64,000 nucleotides of DNA from Gammaproteobacteria bacterium (GCA_002711845.1 PASF01000005.1:124001-188000); one strand, 5' to 3'. Positions 9,359 to 19,055 are shown, counted from the stretch's first letter. Notes: generated by a model not told the origin, from the letters alone. Made by a program: numbers and translations.

Positions 9359-9897
9359 AATTGCTCTCCTGAAAAATACGCTGTTGCATCGACGCGACCA
9401 ATCAGCCGCAAAAAATCCAGTTGCTGTTCGTAAAGACCCTGCAGCTGTGCCAACAAATGCGGATCGTCGGGGTAGTAATCCAGCGCACCGCTGACCTGAT
9501 CAATGGCCTGATCCCATGACGCCAGCTGATACTGCCAGTCACCAAAGTAGTCACTGTGCGGGGCCATCTGCGCCAGTTGTTCGGCCTTGATGGTCTCAAA
9601 CTGCTGAACAAGGGCGTACTGTGCCGGGACCACCCCGGCGTCCGGCATCACGGTATCATTGACCGCCACAGGCACGGCGACGTCGCCCGGCGCCAGCATG
9701 ACCTGCCAGCCGACAATAACGATCAGGGCCAGCGCGGCAGCCACGCCCAGCGCCGGGTTCATCCACGCGGCCGGGCGTCGCTTTACCGGGCGCCGCGCCG
9801 GCAGCTGCGCCTCCAGCGACGGCCACAGATCCTGCGCCGGCTGCATCTCACTAGGCAGCGCTGCGATCAATTGATCCAGTTCCTGTTCACTCTTCAC
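9355..9897 (-). CDS. Membrane-anchored anti-sigma-factor-like protein
   Basis: 180 residues, with a short cytoplasmic N-terminus (~1-42, acidic then Arg/Pro-rich), one transmembrane helix at about 43-65 (ALGVAAALALIVIVGW) and a ~110-residue periplasmic domain rich in Gln and aromatic residues. The topology and the position directly after an ECF sigma gene (11-base overlap, GTG start) are those of an anti-sigma factor. The zinc-binding HxxxCxxC motif of the classical ZAS domain is absent, so the mode of sigma binding would be different. Its stop overlaps the DUF4097 start. The role comes from context, not homology. Confidence 0.7.
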   Translation of the reverse strand: MKSEQELDQLIAALPSEMQPAQDLWPSLEAQLPARRPVKRRPAAWMNPALGVAAALALIVIVGWQVMLAPGDVAVPVAVNDTVMPDAGVVPAQYALVQQFETIKAEQLAQMAPHSDYFGDWQYQLASWDQAIDQVSGALDYYPDDPHLLAQLQGLYEQQLDFLRLIGRVDATAYFSGEQL

Positions 9898-10420
9898 TCA
9901 AGAAACCTCTTAGTAAGTGGCGGGCCCGATGATACTGCGCCTTGCTTGAGCCTTCAGCAATGCCCAGCAGCACCGCGATCTCGTTGTGCCGGTAGCCTTC
10001 CAGCGCAAACAGTACAAAAACCGCTTTGGCCTGGGGCGGCAGCCTTTGGATGGCCTGCTCCAGATCACGTCCGTCGGCGTTTTCCACCGCCGTTGTCTGG
10101 CCGCCCTGCTCGGCCAGGCCATCGACCGTTGCCGGCTCAACGAAGCTCAGACGTTTGTCCCGACGCCAGCAGTCAATGGCCGTGCGCGTGGCTATCCGGT
10201 GCAGCCAGGTGGCAAAACTGCTGTCACCTTTAAAGTCGGGCAGGCTCTGCCAGACCTTTATAAAACTCTCCTGGCTGGCATCCTCGGCTTTCTGCCGGTC
10301 CCCCAGCAAGCGCCAGCACACGGCGTACACACGTCCGATATGTTGCTGATACAGCTGGTGAAAGGCCTGGCGATCACCTGCCTGGGCCCGGCGTATGGCC
10401 ATTGTATTGTCTGCAGACAT
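9887..10420 (-). CDS. ECF-family RNA polymerase sigma factor
   Basis: 177 residues with sigma region 2 at about residues 12-85 (HIGRVYAVCWRLLGDRQKAEDASQE, then TWLHRIATRTAIDCWRR) and region 4 at about 115-172 (QAIQRLPPQAKAVF, helix-turn-helix around HNEIAVLLGIAEGSSK). It directs RNA polymerase to a small regulon, usually for envelope stress. It is the first gene of a three-gene overlapping operon with a putative membrane anti-sigma factor and an exported beta-solenoid protein. The 153-base gap to the divergent yaeQ gene would hold its (probably autoregulated) promoter. Confidence 0.95.
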   Translation of the reverse strand: MSADNTMAIRRAQAGDRQAFHQLYQQHIGRVYAVCWRLLGDRQKAEDASQESFIKVWQSLPDFKGDSSFATWLHRIATRTAIDCWRRDKRLSFVEPATVDGLAEQGGQTTAVENADGRDLEQAIQRLPPQAKAVFVLFALEGYRHNEIAVLLGIAEGSSKAQYHRARHLLRGFLSEE

Positions 10421-10573
10421 GTTCGGTCTTACATTCCGTGTTTAGAGGGTTAGACGCAGTCTTGGCGATTTGGGTTTAACGCGCCGGAAAATAATTTGCG
10501 ACACCGACTGTGCAACCAGGACCACAAAGCAAGGTATCATCCACCCTTCACTTTGCCACCCAGACGGATGCTC

Positions 10574-11119
10574 ATGGCCGCCAAATCAACAATATTCAAA
10601 GCAACACTGCACATTTCAGATATGGAGCAGCACTACTATCAGGACCACAACCTGACCATCGCCCGTCACCCCTCCGAAACCGACGAGCGCATGATGGTGC
10701 GCCTGCTGGCGTTTGCCCTGAACGCGCATGAACGACTGGAATTCGGCCGCGGACTAAGCACCGAAGATGAGGCAGATCTGTGGCAGAAGGACCTGACCGG
10801 TGCCATCGAGCACTGGATTGACGTGGGGATGCCTGATGAGCGGCTGGTGCGCAAGGCCTGCGGGCGTTCGCAGCAGGTGACCGTGTATTGCTACGGCGGG
10901 CGTATTGCCGAGATGTGGGTGGAGCAGAACAGCACGCAGTTTGCCCGGCAGAACAATCTGCGCATCATCAACCTGTTGCCCGATCACACCCAGGCGCTGG
11001 CGGCACTGGCGCAGCGCAACATGACCCTGCACTGCCTGGTGCAGGACGGCCTGGTGTCATTCAGCGACGACAGTCAGGCTGTGGAACTGGAGCCGGTGCT
11101 GCTGTATCCGGCTCAGTAA
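10574..11119 (+). CDS. yaeQ: YaeQ family protein
   Basis: 181 residues, the same length as I recall for Escherichia coli YaeQ. It opens with MAAKSTIFKATLHISDM and continues through the conserved HPSETDERMMVRLLAFAL segment, DLTGAIEHWIDVG and a C-terminal nuclease-like PD-(D/E)xK-fold sheet region. The frame extends upstream to 10496, but that part does not match the family, so ATG 10574 is chosen. The biochemical role is not established; old reports of RfaH-related suppression are not explained by the fold. Cytosolic and monocistronic. Confidence 0.93.
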   Translation: MAAKSTIFKATLHISDMEQHYYQDHNLTIARHPSETDERMMVRLLAFALNAHERLEFGRGLSTEDEADLWQKDLTGAIEHWIDVGMPDERLVRKACGRSQQVTVYCYGGRIAEMWVEQNSTQFARQNNLRIINLLPDHTQALAALAQRNMTLHCLVQDGLVSFSDDSQAVELEPVLLYPAQ

Positions 11120-11136
11120 GCGTCTTTCCTGCTGCA

Positions 11137-12513
11137 TCAATAACCAAACCAGACCGCACCGATCAGGATGACGGCGCTCGCCAGGAACAGTTTCAGCATC
11201 AATGGCATCAGAAAGCGGAACCAGCGATCATAGGGAATGCCGGCAATACCCAGGATACCCATCAGGATGCCGTTGGTGGGGATGATCATATTGGTGAAGC
11301 CGTCACCAAACTGGTAGGCCAGCACCGCCGTTTGCCGCGAGATGCCGAGCAGGTCTGACATGGGCGCCATCAGGGGCATGGTGACATAAGCCTGGCCACT
11401 GCCCGACGGGATGAAGAAGTTGAGCAGGCTCTGCATCATTAACATGCCCACCACCGCCAACTCCGCGCCCACCATTGTCAGTGGCACCGACAGGCCGTGC
11501 ACGATGGTGTACAGCACGTCGCCGTCTTCCAGAATCAGGGCAATGCCACGCGCCATGCCAATCAGCAGTGCGGTGGCGGCCAGATCGGTAACGCCTTTGG
11601 AGAATGCCACCGCGGTGTCGTCGGGGGTGATGCGGGCGACGATGGCGGTGATGATGCCCAGTGCCACGAACAGCGCGCTCAGTTCAGTCAGATACCAGCC
11701 ATAAAATATGACCCCCGCTACCAGTGTCATGATACCCAGCACCATGACCAGCAGCACCAGCTTGCGCGTGGTGGTCAGTGGCGGGTAGTCCTCAACCGAT
11801 GCTTCCGCGTGCTCGTGACGCAGATCGTACACCAGGCTGGCACTGGGGTCGGCTTTCACCCGTTGCGCGTAGCGGTAGACATGATGGAAACCCAGCAGCA
11901 GCAGCGGCAGAAATATCGCCAACCGCAGTGCGATGCCGGAGCCTGGTGGCAGGCCGGCAACATCCTGCGCCACCATGACCGTGAACGGGTTCATCGCCGC
12001 GGCGCCGTAACCAATGCCGTAGCCAACGACCAGGATGCCTACCGCGGTCATGGCGTCCAGACGCATGGCCAGACAGAACGTCATCAACAGTGCAACCAGG
12101 GTAATGAATTCAACCGCCATGCCAAAAGTACTGGCACCGACGGCAAAGGCAAACATGGGGAAAAATATCAGCAGGCCGGTGCGCGTACTGAAGCGTTGCA
12201 GGATGCGGCCCAGCAGCGCCTCGATGGCGCCGGTGTGACGAATCACCGCCAGCACCCCGCCAACGATCAGCACAAAAAAGATCACACCTTGAGAGTCAGC
12301 CATGCCTCGCGGCACTGCGGTCAACAGATCAACCACACTGAGCGAGGGACTTTCCTCCAACAGCGCAAAGGTGCCAGGAACCACCAGTTCCCGGCCGGCA
12401 TCGTTCAATGTGGTCTCAAATTCGCCGGCCGGCAGCACCCAGGTGATGACCAGCGCCAGCACCTGCATGGCAAACAGCAGAACCAGCGTATTGGGAACCT
12501 TGAAGGTTCTCAC
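11137..12513 (-). CDS. YfcC/DcuC-type membrane transporter
   Basis: 458 residues with about 11 transmembrane helices. The N-terminus KVPNTLVLLFAMQVLALVITWVLPAGEF and the GYGIGYGAAAMNPFTVMVAQ and SGSGQAYVTMPLMAPMSDLLG motifs are those of the YfcC / C4-dicarboxylate anaerobic carrier family, in which members are annotated as basic amino acid or short-chain acid carriers. The GTG start overlaps the stop of the M3 peptidase gene (GTGA), and the aminopeptidase gene lies just upstream. Uptake of peptides or amino acids released by the two peptidases is therefore plausible (inference). Confidence 0.88.
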   Translation of the reverse strand: MRTFKVPNTLVLLFAMQVLALVITWVLPAGEFETTLNDAGRELVVPGTFALLEESPSLSVVDLLTAVPRGMADSQGVIFFVLIVGGVLAVIRHTGAIEALLGRILQRFSTRTGLLIFFPMFAFAVGASTFGMAVEFITLVALLMTFCLAMRLDAMTAVGILVVGYGIGYGAAAMNPFTVMVAQDVAGLPPGSGIALRLAIFLPLLLLGFHHVYRYAQRVKADPSASLVYDLRHEHAEASVEDYPPLTTTRKLVLLVMVLGIMTLVAGVIFYGWYLTELSALFVALGIITAIVARITPDDTAVAFSKGVTDLAATALLIGMARGIALILEDGDVLYTIVHGLSVPLTMVGAELAVVGMLMMQSLLNFFIPSGSGQAYVTMPLMAPMSDLLGISRQTAVLAYQFGDGFTNMIIPTNGILMGILGIAGIPYDRWFRFLMPLMLKLFLASAVILIGAVWFGY

Positions 12514-14729
12514 TGCTGTTGCAGTCCGCGACGACGCAGCATGTGTTCGATATCAGGCAGACGGCCGGCAAAGTCCTGATACAGATCCATGGCTTCAACA
12601 CTGCCGCCGCGTGACAGCAGCGCGTTACGGAACTGGTCACCGTTTTCACGACGCATGCCGCCGTTCTCGATAAACCACTGCACGGCATCCGCATCCAGCA
12701 CTTCACTCCAGATATAGGAGTAGTAACCGGCAGAGTAACCACCCATGATGTGTGAGAAGTACGGGGTGCGATAGCGTGGCGGCACCGGATCGTAATTCAG
12801 TCCGGCATCGGCGAGCGCCTGCGCTTCAAACGCCATGATGTCATCAGCACTGGGGATCTGCTCCGGCGTCAGCTGGTGCAGCGCCTGATCGATAATGGAA
12901 GCGCCCAGGTATTCGGTAGTACCAAAGCCTTCATTGAACTGCCGCGCTTCCAGGACACGGTCAAGCAGGTCCTGCGGAATGCGCTCGCCGGTTTCATAAT
13001 GCAGCGCATAGTTTTCCAGAACGTCTGGCCATGTCGCCCACATTTCGTTCACCTGCGACGGAAATTCGACAAAGTCACGCGGCACTGCAGTACCGGCAAA
13101 TCGCGGATACTCAACATCGGAGAACAGTCCGTGCAACACATGCCCGAACTCATGGAACAGCGTGGTCACTTCATCAAAGGTCATCAGCGTCGGTTCGCCG
13201 GCGGGGGGCTTGGTGATGTTCAGGTGATTACCAATTACCTTGCTGCCACCGAGCAGGCCGCTCTGGGTATTGTAGCTGTTCATCCAGGCGCCGCCCCGTT
13301 TGCTGCTGCGGGCATAGAAGTCGCCCAGCATCAGTCCAAGACCGGCGCCGTCGACATCAAACACCTCCCAGACCTGGACATCGGGATGATAGGTGGGCAG
13401 GTCATCACGGCGCTCGAAACTCAGTCCGTACACCTGCTCCGCCGCGTAAAAAACGCCATTGTCGAGCACATTGTTCAGCTCAAAGTACGGACGCACTTCT
13501 GACTCATCAAAGGAATAACGTGCCTGACGTACCTTTTCAGCATAGTACGCCCAGTCCCAGGCCTCGAGTTCGAACGGCTCCGCCTCGATCTCATCAATCA
13601 TGCGCTTGATTTCTTCGCCCTCGACGCGGGCGTTGGCCACTGCGACCGGTGCCAGGCCGCCCAGCATCTGATTGACAACAGCCTTGCTGCCGGCGGTCTG
13701 CTCGGACAGGATGAAATCAGCATGGGTTTCGTAGCCCAGCATTTGCGCGCGCTCGGCACGCAGCCTCAGGGTGTCGGCCACAATGCCCGTGGTGTCATAC
13801 TCGTTACCTCTGCTACCTCGCGCGACCGATGCTTTCTGGATGCGTTCACGCAGTGCACGATTCTCCAGTGACGCCAGCGGCGGCTGACCACTGGTGTTGC
13901 GCAGGGTGATGACAAACTTGCCCTGCTCACCACGCTCGGCGGCTTCATTCGCGGCGGCCTGGATCTGAGCATCGGACAAACCGGCCAGCTCGTCCCGCGT
14001 GTCCACGATCACCGCAGAAGCGTTTACTTCCGCCAGCACGTTCTGGGTGAACTGTGTGCCCAGGCTCGCCAGTTCACTGTTGATTTCCCGCAGACGATCT
14101 TTTTGCTCTTCGCTCAGCTGTGCCCCGGCGCGCACAAAGCTGGTGTGGTAGCGCTCCAGCAGGCGATCGGATTCCGGGTCCAGCGCCAGCTCATCGCGCT
14201 GCTGGTACAGGGTATCCACACGGGCGAACAGCGCCGGGTCCAGTGAAATCGAGTCTCTGTGCGCTGACAACCGTGGCGCCATTTCGCGCTGCACGGCCTG
14301 CAGTTCCGGATTGGTGTTGGCACCATTGACGTTGCTGAAAATGCGAGCGACCCGCGTCAGTTCCCGCCCGGTGCGCTCCATGGCGACAATGGTGTTTTGG
14401 AACGTCGGTGGTGCCGGGTTGCTGGCAATCACGTCGATCTCTTCGCGTTCAATGGCCATGGCGCGCTCGTAGGCGGGCAGGTAATGTTCGTTGCGTATTT
14501 GATCAAAGGGTGGCATGCCATAGGGCAACGTGCTGTCAGCCAACAGCGGGTTGGTGTCGGTTTCCGCGGCCATGGGCGCGTCGTTCTGCATGTCGCTGTC
14601 AACGATGTCGGGCTGACTGTCGCCACAGGCGCTCAGCAGCAGGCTGAAACCGATGGCGGGAAACAACGCGGGCGTCATTGTGGATTTAAGGGTCGGTAGT
14701 TTGCTGGCTAATGTAAAAACAGGCTTCAA
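12510..14729 (-). CDS. M3-family peptidyl-dipeptidase lipoprotein (Dcp-like)
   Basis: 739 residues. A lipoprotein signal with lipobox LLSAC at about residues 31-35 should place it on a periplasmic membrane face. The M3 zinc motif HEFGH is at residues 526-530 (H526, E527, H530), with the third ligand Glu further on near VNEMWATWPD. Dcp enzymes remove C-terminal dipeptides from oligopeptides. The TTG start at 14729 has a well-placed CAGGAG; Met18 is an alternative that gives a normal-length signal. It sits 89 bases after the aminopeptidase gene and overlaps the transporter gene by 4 bases. Confidence 0.93.
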   Translation of the reverse strand: MKPVFTLASKLPTLKSTMTPALFPAIGFSLLLSACGDSQPDIVDSDMQNDAPMAAETDTNPLLADSTLPYGMPPFDQIRNEHYLPAYERAMAIEREEIDVIASNPAPPTFQNTIVAMERTGRELTRVARIFSNVNGANTNPELQAVQREMAPRLSAHRDSISLDPALFARVDTLYQQRDELALDPESDRLLERYHTSFVRAGAQLSEEQKDRLREINSELASLGTQFTQNVLAEVNASAVIVDTRDELAGLSDAQIQAAANEAAERGEQGKFVITLRNTSGQPPLASLENRALRERIQKASVARGSRGNEYDTTGIVADTLRLRAERAQMLGYETHADFILSEQTAGSKAVVNQMLGGLAPVAVANARVEGEEIKRMIDEIEAEPFELEAWDWAYYAEKVRQARYSFDESEVRPYFELNNVLDNGVFYAAEQVYGLSFERRDDLPTYHPDVQVWEVFDVDGAGLGLMLGDFYARSSKRGGAWMNSYNTQSGLLGGSKVIGNHLNITKPPAGEPTLMTFDEVTTLFHEFGHVLHGLFSDVEYPRFAGTAVPRDFVEFPSQVNEMWATWPDVLENYALHYETGERIPQDLLDRVLEARQFNEGFGTTEYLGASIIDQALHQLTPEQIPSADDIMAFEAQALADAGLNYDPVPPRYRTPYFSHIMGGYSAGYYSYIWSEVLDADAVQWFIENGGMRRENGDQFRNALLSRGGSVEAMDLYQDFAGRLPDIEHMLRRRGLQQQ

Positions 14730-14818
14730 AATGCGCTCCTGGGTGATGCTAGTAAAGGGTTACCATGAAACCCGGGGCGGTGCCGGGTTCCATCGGGATT
14801 TTCGGTGTCGGTTTTCAG

Positions 14819-16384
14819 TTACCGGGCCGCGTAGATTTTGACCCATTCGGTCAGCAGGCGAACGCCATGGCCGGTGCCACCGGCCGGGTGGATACCGCTG
14901 GCGCTGCTGAGCAATGCCTGACCGGCCATGTCGATATGCAGCCACGGTGTGTCGCGGGCGAAGTGCTGCAGGAAGATCGCGCCAGCCTGAGCCCCGGGTG
15001 AGCCGGTGTTCCTGATATCGGCGATACGGCTGTCGATGATGCCCGGGTAAGGCCCTAGTGGCAACTGCCAGACCCGTTCATTGGTGAGTTCACCGGCCTG
15101 GCGCATGGTGGCCACCAGTTCATCGTGCTCGGAGAAGACCGCTGACAGTTCCGAGCCCAGGGCCGTGGTCTTGGCACCGGTCAGGGTGGCAATATCAACA
15201 ATCACACGCGGCGCAAAGCGGTCGCGGGCATACCAGATGCCATCGGCCAGAATCAGCCGCCCTTCGGCGTCGGTGCTGGTCACTTCGATGGTGGTACCAT
15301 CACCGGCCGTGAGCACATCACCCGGCAACACGGCTTCGCCCGAGATGGCATTCTGCGACAGCGGCACAATGCCGACCACGTTAATCGGTACCTGCTGCGC
15401 CGCCAGTGCCTTCAGGGCGCCAACCACGGCGGCACCGCCGGCCTTGTCACCCTGCATCTGCAGGATGGAAGCCGTGGTCTTCAGGTCATAACCACCGGTA
15501 TCAAATGTATTGCCTTTGCCAACCAGCGCGATGGGCGCGTCGCTGCTGCCGCGCCAGTGCGCGACCAGCAGGTGCGCTTTGTGCTGGCTGCCCTTGCTGA
15601 CGCCCAGCAGCGACCCCATGCCGGCCGCCTCGACCTGATCGGGTCCCAAAATGGTGACCTCCACGCCCAGCGGCGCCAGCTGCGCGCGGGCATACTCGGC
15701 AAAGGCGGCCGGATGGCCATCACCACCCGGCAGATTGGTCAGTTCGCGTGCGGTAAACACACCCTGTGCCACGGCGTTGAGCATGGCATATTGCTGCTCG
15801 GCCTGGGTCTGCGACTGCACTATCCAGCGATAGAGCTGGGAGGGCCGCGGCTCCGGGCTGCTTTTCAGTTGATCAAACCGGTAATTGCGCAATTCAATTC
15901 CATGCGCGACGGCGGCCGCGATCGCGGCATTGCGGGCCGGGTCGGTAATCAGGCGGGTATTGGCTTCAATTACCGCAGCCTTGCTACCATTGATATGCAC
16001 AGCAAGCGCCGCACCCATCTCCTCGGCAACATGACGGGCCAGCTGTGCCGGGTCGCCAATACCCACAGCAATCAGGCGGTCGGCCGTCAGGCCTGCCGGT
16101 GCCAGAACCTCTACCTGCTGACGGGCACTGCCATCAAAGTCCCGGGCGGCCAGCGCGCGATTGACCTGGTCAATGGTCGCCTGATTCCAGCCGGGCAGGC
16201 TCACCTGTGCAGTGCCGGCAGGCACCAGCACCACCAGCGTATCAGCGCCGTCACCGGGCGTTTCGGTGGCGATCATGGTGGTCTGCAGGTATTGCGCGGA
16301 CGCGGCGGTGCTAAGCAGTAACAGTGTCGTCAGCATGGCCAGCCCGCGGGCGACGCGGGCCAGACCCTGATCAAATGACTTCAT
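14819..16384 (-). CDS. Exported M17 leucyl aminopeptidase
   Basis: 521 residues. ATG 16384 is chosen because AGGAGAAAA precedes it and a signal peptide follows at once (LAMLTTLLLLSTAASAQ); the frame runs open further upstream without homology. The M17 catalytic domain carries GKGNTFDTGGYDLK (metal Lys/Asp), the MQGDKAGGAAV segment and STDAEGRLILADG, close to the canonical NTDAEGRL with Asn replaced by Ser. An N-terminal macrodomain-like part precedes it. M17 enzymes are usually cytosolic hexamers, so a secreted member is notable. It is the first gene of a peptidase-peptidase-transporter operon. Confidence 0.92.
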   Translation of the reverse strand: MKSFDQGLARVARGLAMLTTLLLLSTAASAQYLQTTMIATETPGDGADTLVVLVPAGTAQVSLPGWNQATIDQVNRALAARDFDGSARQQVEVLAPAGLTADRLIAVGIGDPAQLARHVAEEMGAALAVHINGSKAAVIEANTRLITDPARNAAIAAAVAHGIELRNYRFDQLKSSPEPRPSQLYRWIVQSQTQAEQQYAMLNAVAQGVFTARELTNLPGGDGHPAAFAEYARAQLAPLGVEVTILGPDQVEAAGMGSLLGVSKGSQHKAHLLVAHWRGSSDAPIALVGKGNTFDTGGYDLKTTASILQMQGDKAGGAAVVGALKALAAQQVPINVVGIVPLSQNAISGEAVLPGDVLTAGDGTTIEVTSTDAEGRLILADGIWYARDRFAPRVIVDIATLTGAKTTALGSELSAVFSEHDELVATMRQAGELTNERVWQLPLGPYPGIIDSRIADIRNTGSPGAQAGAIFLQHFARDTPWLHIDMAGQALLSSASGIHPAGGTGHGVRLLTEWVKIYAAR

Positions 16385-16582
16385 TGCTTTTTCTCCTGAT
16401 CTTTGACTGATATGGGACTGATAATTGGTGAACGTATTCACTGGACATTGAGTATAAAAGGCTTTGCCGGCCTCTACCACTGAATCGGGCCAAACCGCGA
16501 GTCATTGACAGCGTACCCGCGATTAACCAGACTAACCTCATAACTTGCTCAATGGCATGTCATTTGCCAGTGGAATCATGAT

Positions 16583-18247
16583 TTGTTGAACCGATGGACA
16601 GCACGTCGCCTGATGAGGCGCGCGGGCAGGCATTTCCACAGCACCGGGTTACTGGTCGGCACGTTCTTCTTTGCCATGTCGTTGACGCCCTCTTTGCTGC
16701 CCAGGGAAGGCGTGGTTCAGGGCGCCATTTCCGGCCTGTCCCTGGCTGCCGGCTATGGCGTGGGCGTAACTGCCCTGCTGATCTGGTCATATTTCCACCT
16801 GCCTACGCCCAGAGCCCGCATCCAGTGGTTTCTGCAGGTCGCTGCCGGCAGCGTCTGCGCGCTGTTCGCTATCGTCTTTCTGTGGCGCGCCAGCACCTGG
16901 CAGAACCAGCTGCGCGACCTGATGGGCATGGAGGAGATCACCGGCGTCCAGGTAGTCAGTATCGGCCTGGTCGCGCTGCTGGTTTTTCTGGCGACACTGG
17001 TCCTTGCCCGCCTGTTCCGCCACACCTTCCTGTTCCTGTCCGGGCAGCTGCGGCGCTTTGTGCCGCGCAGGGTGTCGATCGTGGCAGGGCTGATGGCCGC
17101 TCTGTTTGTATTCTGGTCAGTTATCGACGGGGTGTTTTTTACCATGGCCCTGCGCACTGCTGATCGCTCGTACCAGCAGATTGATGCCCTGATTGAACCG
17201 GAGACCGCACAACCGGCAGATCCCTGGCGAACCGGCAGCGCCGAATCACTGCTGAGCTGGGAGAGCATGGGCCGACACGGTCGACGTTTTATTTCCCTGA
17301 CCCCAACAGCCGAGGCCATCAGCGCATTTACCACCGCACCCACAATGCCGCCCATCCGCGTATACGCCGGGCTGAATGCCGCCCAATCAGCGGACGAGCG
17401 CGCGGCACTGGCGCTGACGGAGCTGTTGCGGGTCAAGGCATTTGACCGGTCGGTGATGATTCTGATCACCCCCACCGGCACTGGCTGGATTGATCCGGCG
17501 GGCATCAGCACGGTGGAGTATCTGCACCGCGGAGATGTGGCCAGCGTGGCAGCACAATATTCCTACCTGTCCAGTCCGCTGGCATTGATGTCAGAGGATG
17601 AATACGGTGTGGACATGGCCCGCAGCCTGTTCCAGGCAGTCTACGGGCACTGGCGCACGCTGCCCAGCGAGCAGCGCCCCAAGCTGTATCTGCACGGACT
17701 CAGCCTCGGTGCGCGCAACTCTGATCTGTCGTTTGATTTCTACGATATCATTGAAGATCCGTTCGACGGCGTGTTGTGGAGCGGACCACCCTTTCGCAGC
17801 GGCACCTGGCAGAATATCACTGAGCGCCGCAACCCCGACTCACCCGCATGGCTGCCACGTTTCCGTGATGGCTCAGTGGTGCGTTTTGCCAACCAGAATG
17901 GCGGCATGGAGCAGGGCGATGCCCGCTGGGGGTCGTTCCGCATCGGCTACCTGCAGTATGCCAGTGACCCGGTCACGTTTTTCGCCCCCGAATCCTTCTA
18001 TCGCGAGCCGGAGTGGATGAGCGGGCCACGCGGGCCGGACGTCTCCCGCGACATGCGCTGGTTTCCGATCGTCACCATGTTGCAGCTGGCTGCGGACATG
18101 GGCGCGGGCTCAGCCCCTGACGGTTTTGGGCACCAATATGCCGCCCAACACTATCATGATGCCTGGCTGGCATTGACCGAACCCGCTGGCTGGCAGCCAG
18201 AAGAGCTGCGCCAGCTGCGGGCATGGTTGCAAATGCGCAGGGACTAG
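16583..18247 (+). CDS. Membrane-anchored alpha/beta hydrolase (Abhydrolase_9 type)
   Basis: 554 residues. The N-terminal half (about 30-200) contains four or five transmembrane helices (SLTPSLLPREGVVQGAISG, then three further hydrophobic stretches), and the C-terminal half is an alpha/beta hydrolase with nucleophile elbow GLSLGA near residue 375 and DGVLWSGPPF after it. This matches the two-part Abhydrolase_9_N plus Abhydrolase_9 architecture known from proteobacteria and actinobacteria; the substrate is unknown. The start is one of two adjacent TTG codons. The divergent aminopeptidase operon is 198 bases upstream and the DUF2189 gene converges on it. Confidence 0.85.
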   Translation: MLNRWTARRLMRRAGRHFHSTGLLVGTFFFAMSLTPSLLPREGVVQGAISGLSLAAGYGVGVTALLIWSYFHLPTPRARIQWFLQVAAGSVCALFAIVFLWRASTWQNQLRDLMGMEEITGVQVVSIGLVALLVFLATLVLARLFRHTFLFLSGQLRRFVPRRVSIVAGLMAALFVFWSVIDGVFFTMALRTADRSYQQIDALIEPETAQPADPWRTGSAESLLSWESMGRHGRRFISLTPTAEAISAFTTAPTMPPIRVYAGLNAAQSADERAALALTELLRVKAFDRSVMILITPTGTGWIDPAGISTVEYLHRGDVASVAAQYSYLSSPLALMSEDEYGVDMARSLFQAVYGHWRTLPSEQRPKLYLHGLSLGARNSDLSFDFYDIIEDPFDGVLWSGPPFRSGTWQNITERRNPDSPAWLPRFRDGSVVRFANQNGGMEQGDARWGSFRIGYLQYASDPVTFFAPESFYREPEWMSGPRGPDVSRDMRWFPIVTMLQLAADMGAGSAPDGFGHQYAAQHYHDAWLALTEPAGWQPEELRQLRAWLQMRRD

Positions 18248-18257
18248 CCGACATCAG

Positions 18258-19055
18258 TCAGGGCACGGTCACCGACCGCCGGTACAGATGCCAGGTGGCA
18301 TGGCCGAGAATCGGCACCACGATACCCAGCCCGACAAACAACGGCAGGGACCCCAGCAGCACCAGCCCGACCACGAGCAGATACCAGGCCGCCATGGCCG
18401 GCCAGTTGCTCTGAACGACGCGCAACGAGGTCATGACCGCCCGCCTAAGACTGGTTTTCTGCTGCAGCATCATGGGCAATGACACCACCGTGGCCATGTA
18501 CACCACCACGCTGTAGACGAAGCCGACCAGTGTGCCGGTGATCAACAATTGCCATCCGGCAGAGGTCATGAAGATCTGCTGCAGCATGGCCACCACATCC
18601 GCCGGCGCTCGCTCGGCGAAAAACACACCATAGAGCAGCTCAGCGGTCATCAGCCAGGCCGCAAACAGTGCCGCCAGGATAAGACCCATGGCGGCAACCC
18701 CTCCTCGCGAAGGGGCCTTGGCAACATCAAAAACGTGATACCAGGCATAATTCATGCCCAGCTCGCGGCGCCGGCTCAGCTCATACAGACCGCAGGCTGC
18801 CAGTGGACCGATCAGGGCCAGTCCACCCACCAGCGGGAACAGCAGCGGCAGGAAATTTTCGCCCAATCCAAACAGGGCAGCGAACAGGGCTATCAGCAGG
18901 TAAATCAGGGTCAGGAAGACCCCGTGGGTGGGCTTGGCTTCGAAATCAGCCAGCCCCTGGCGTAGCACCGAGCGCAGCTCGGCGACTCGGACTTCGTGGA
19001 TGACAGGCGTCTCACTACCTCGGGCGTCTGTAGATACATCGGTTCGCGCACTCAT
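18258..19055 (-). CDS. DUF2189 integral membrane protein
   Basis: 265 residues with six hydrophobic segments after a ~45-residue cytoplasmic N-terminus. The sequence LRQGLADFEAKPTHGVFLTLIYLLIAL and the later GPLAACGLYELSRRRELG match DUF2189, a family of proteobacterial inner-membrane proteins of unknown function. GGAGAATGCCG precedes ATG 19055; the ATG at 19061 would leave no spacing to this site. The PNPOx-like gene lies upstream on the same strand, separated by a 76-base AT-rich spacer containing an 8-bp inverted repeat. Confidence 0.87.
   Translation of the reverse strand: MSARTDVSTDARGSETPVIHEVRVAELRSVLRQGLADFEAKPTHGVFLTLIYLLIALFAALFGLGENFLPLLFPLVGGLALIGPLAACGLYELSRRRELGMNYAWYHVFDVAKAPSRGGVAAMGLILAALFAAWLMTAELLYGVFFAERAPADVVAMLQQIFMTSAGWQLLITGTLVGFVYSVVVYMATVVSLPMMLQQKTSLRRAVMTSLRVVQSNWPAMAAWYLLVVGLVLLGSLPLFVGLGIVVPILGHATWHLYRRSVTVP

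Noticed and set aside
11497-12579. 360-residue open frame on the plus strand
   Set aside because: Antisense to the YfcC-type transporter; Gln/His-rich low-complexity translation with no domain.
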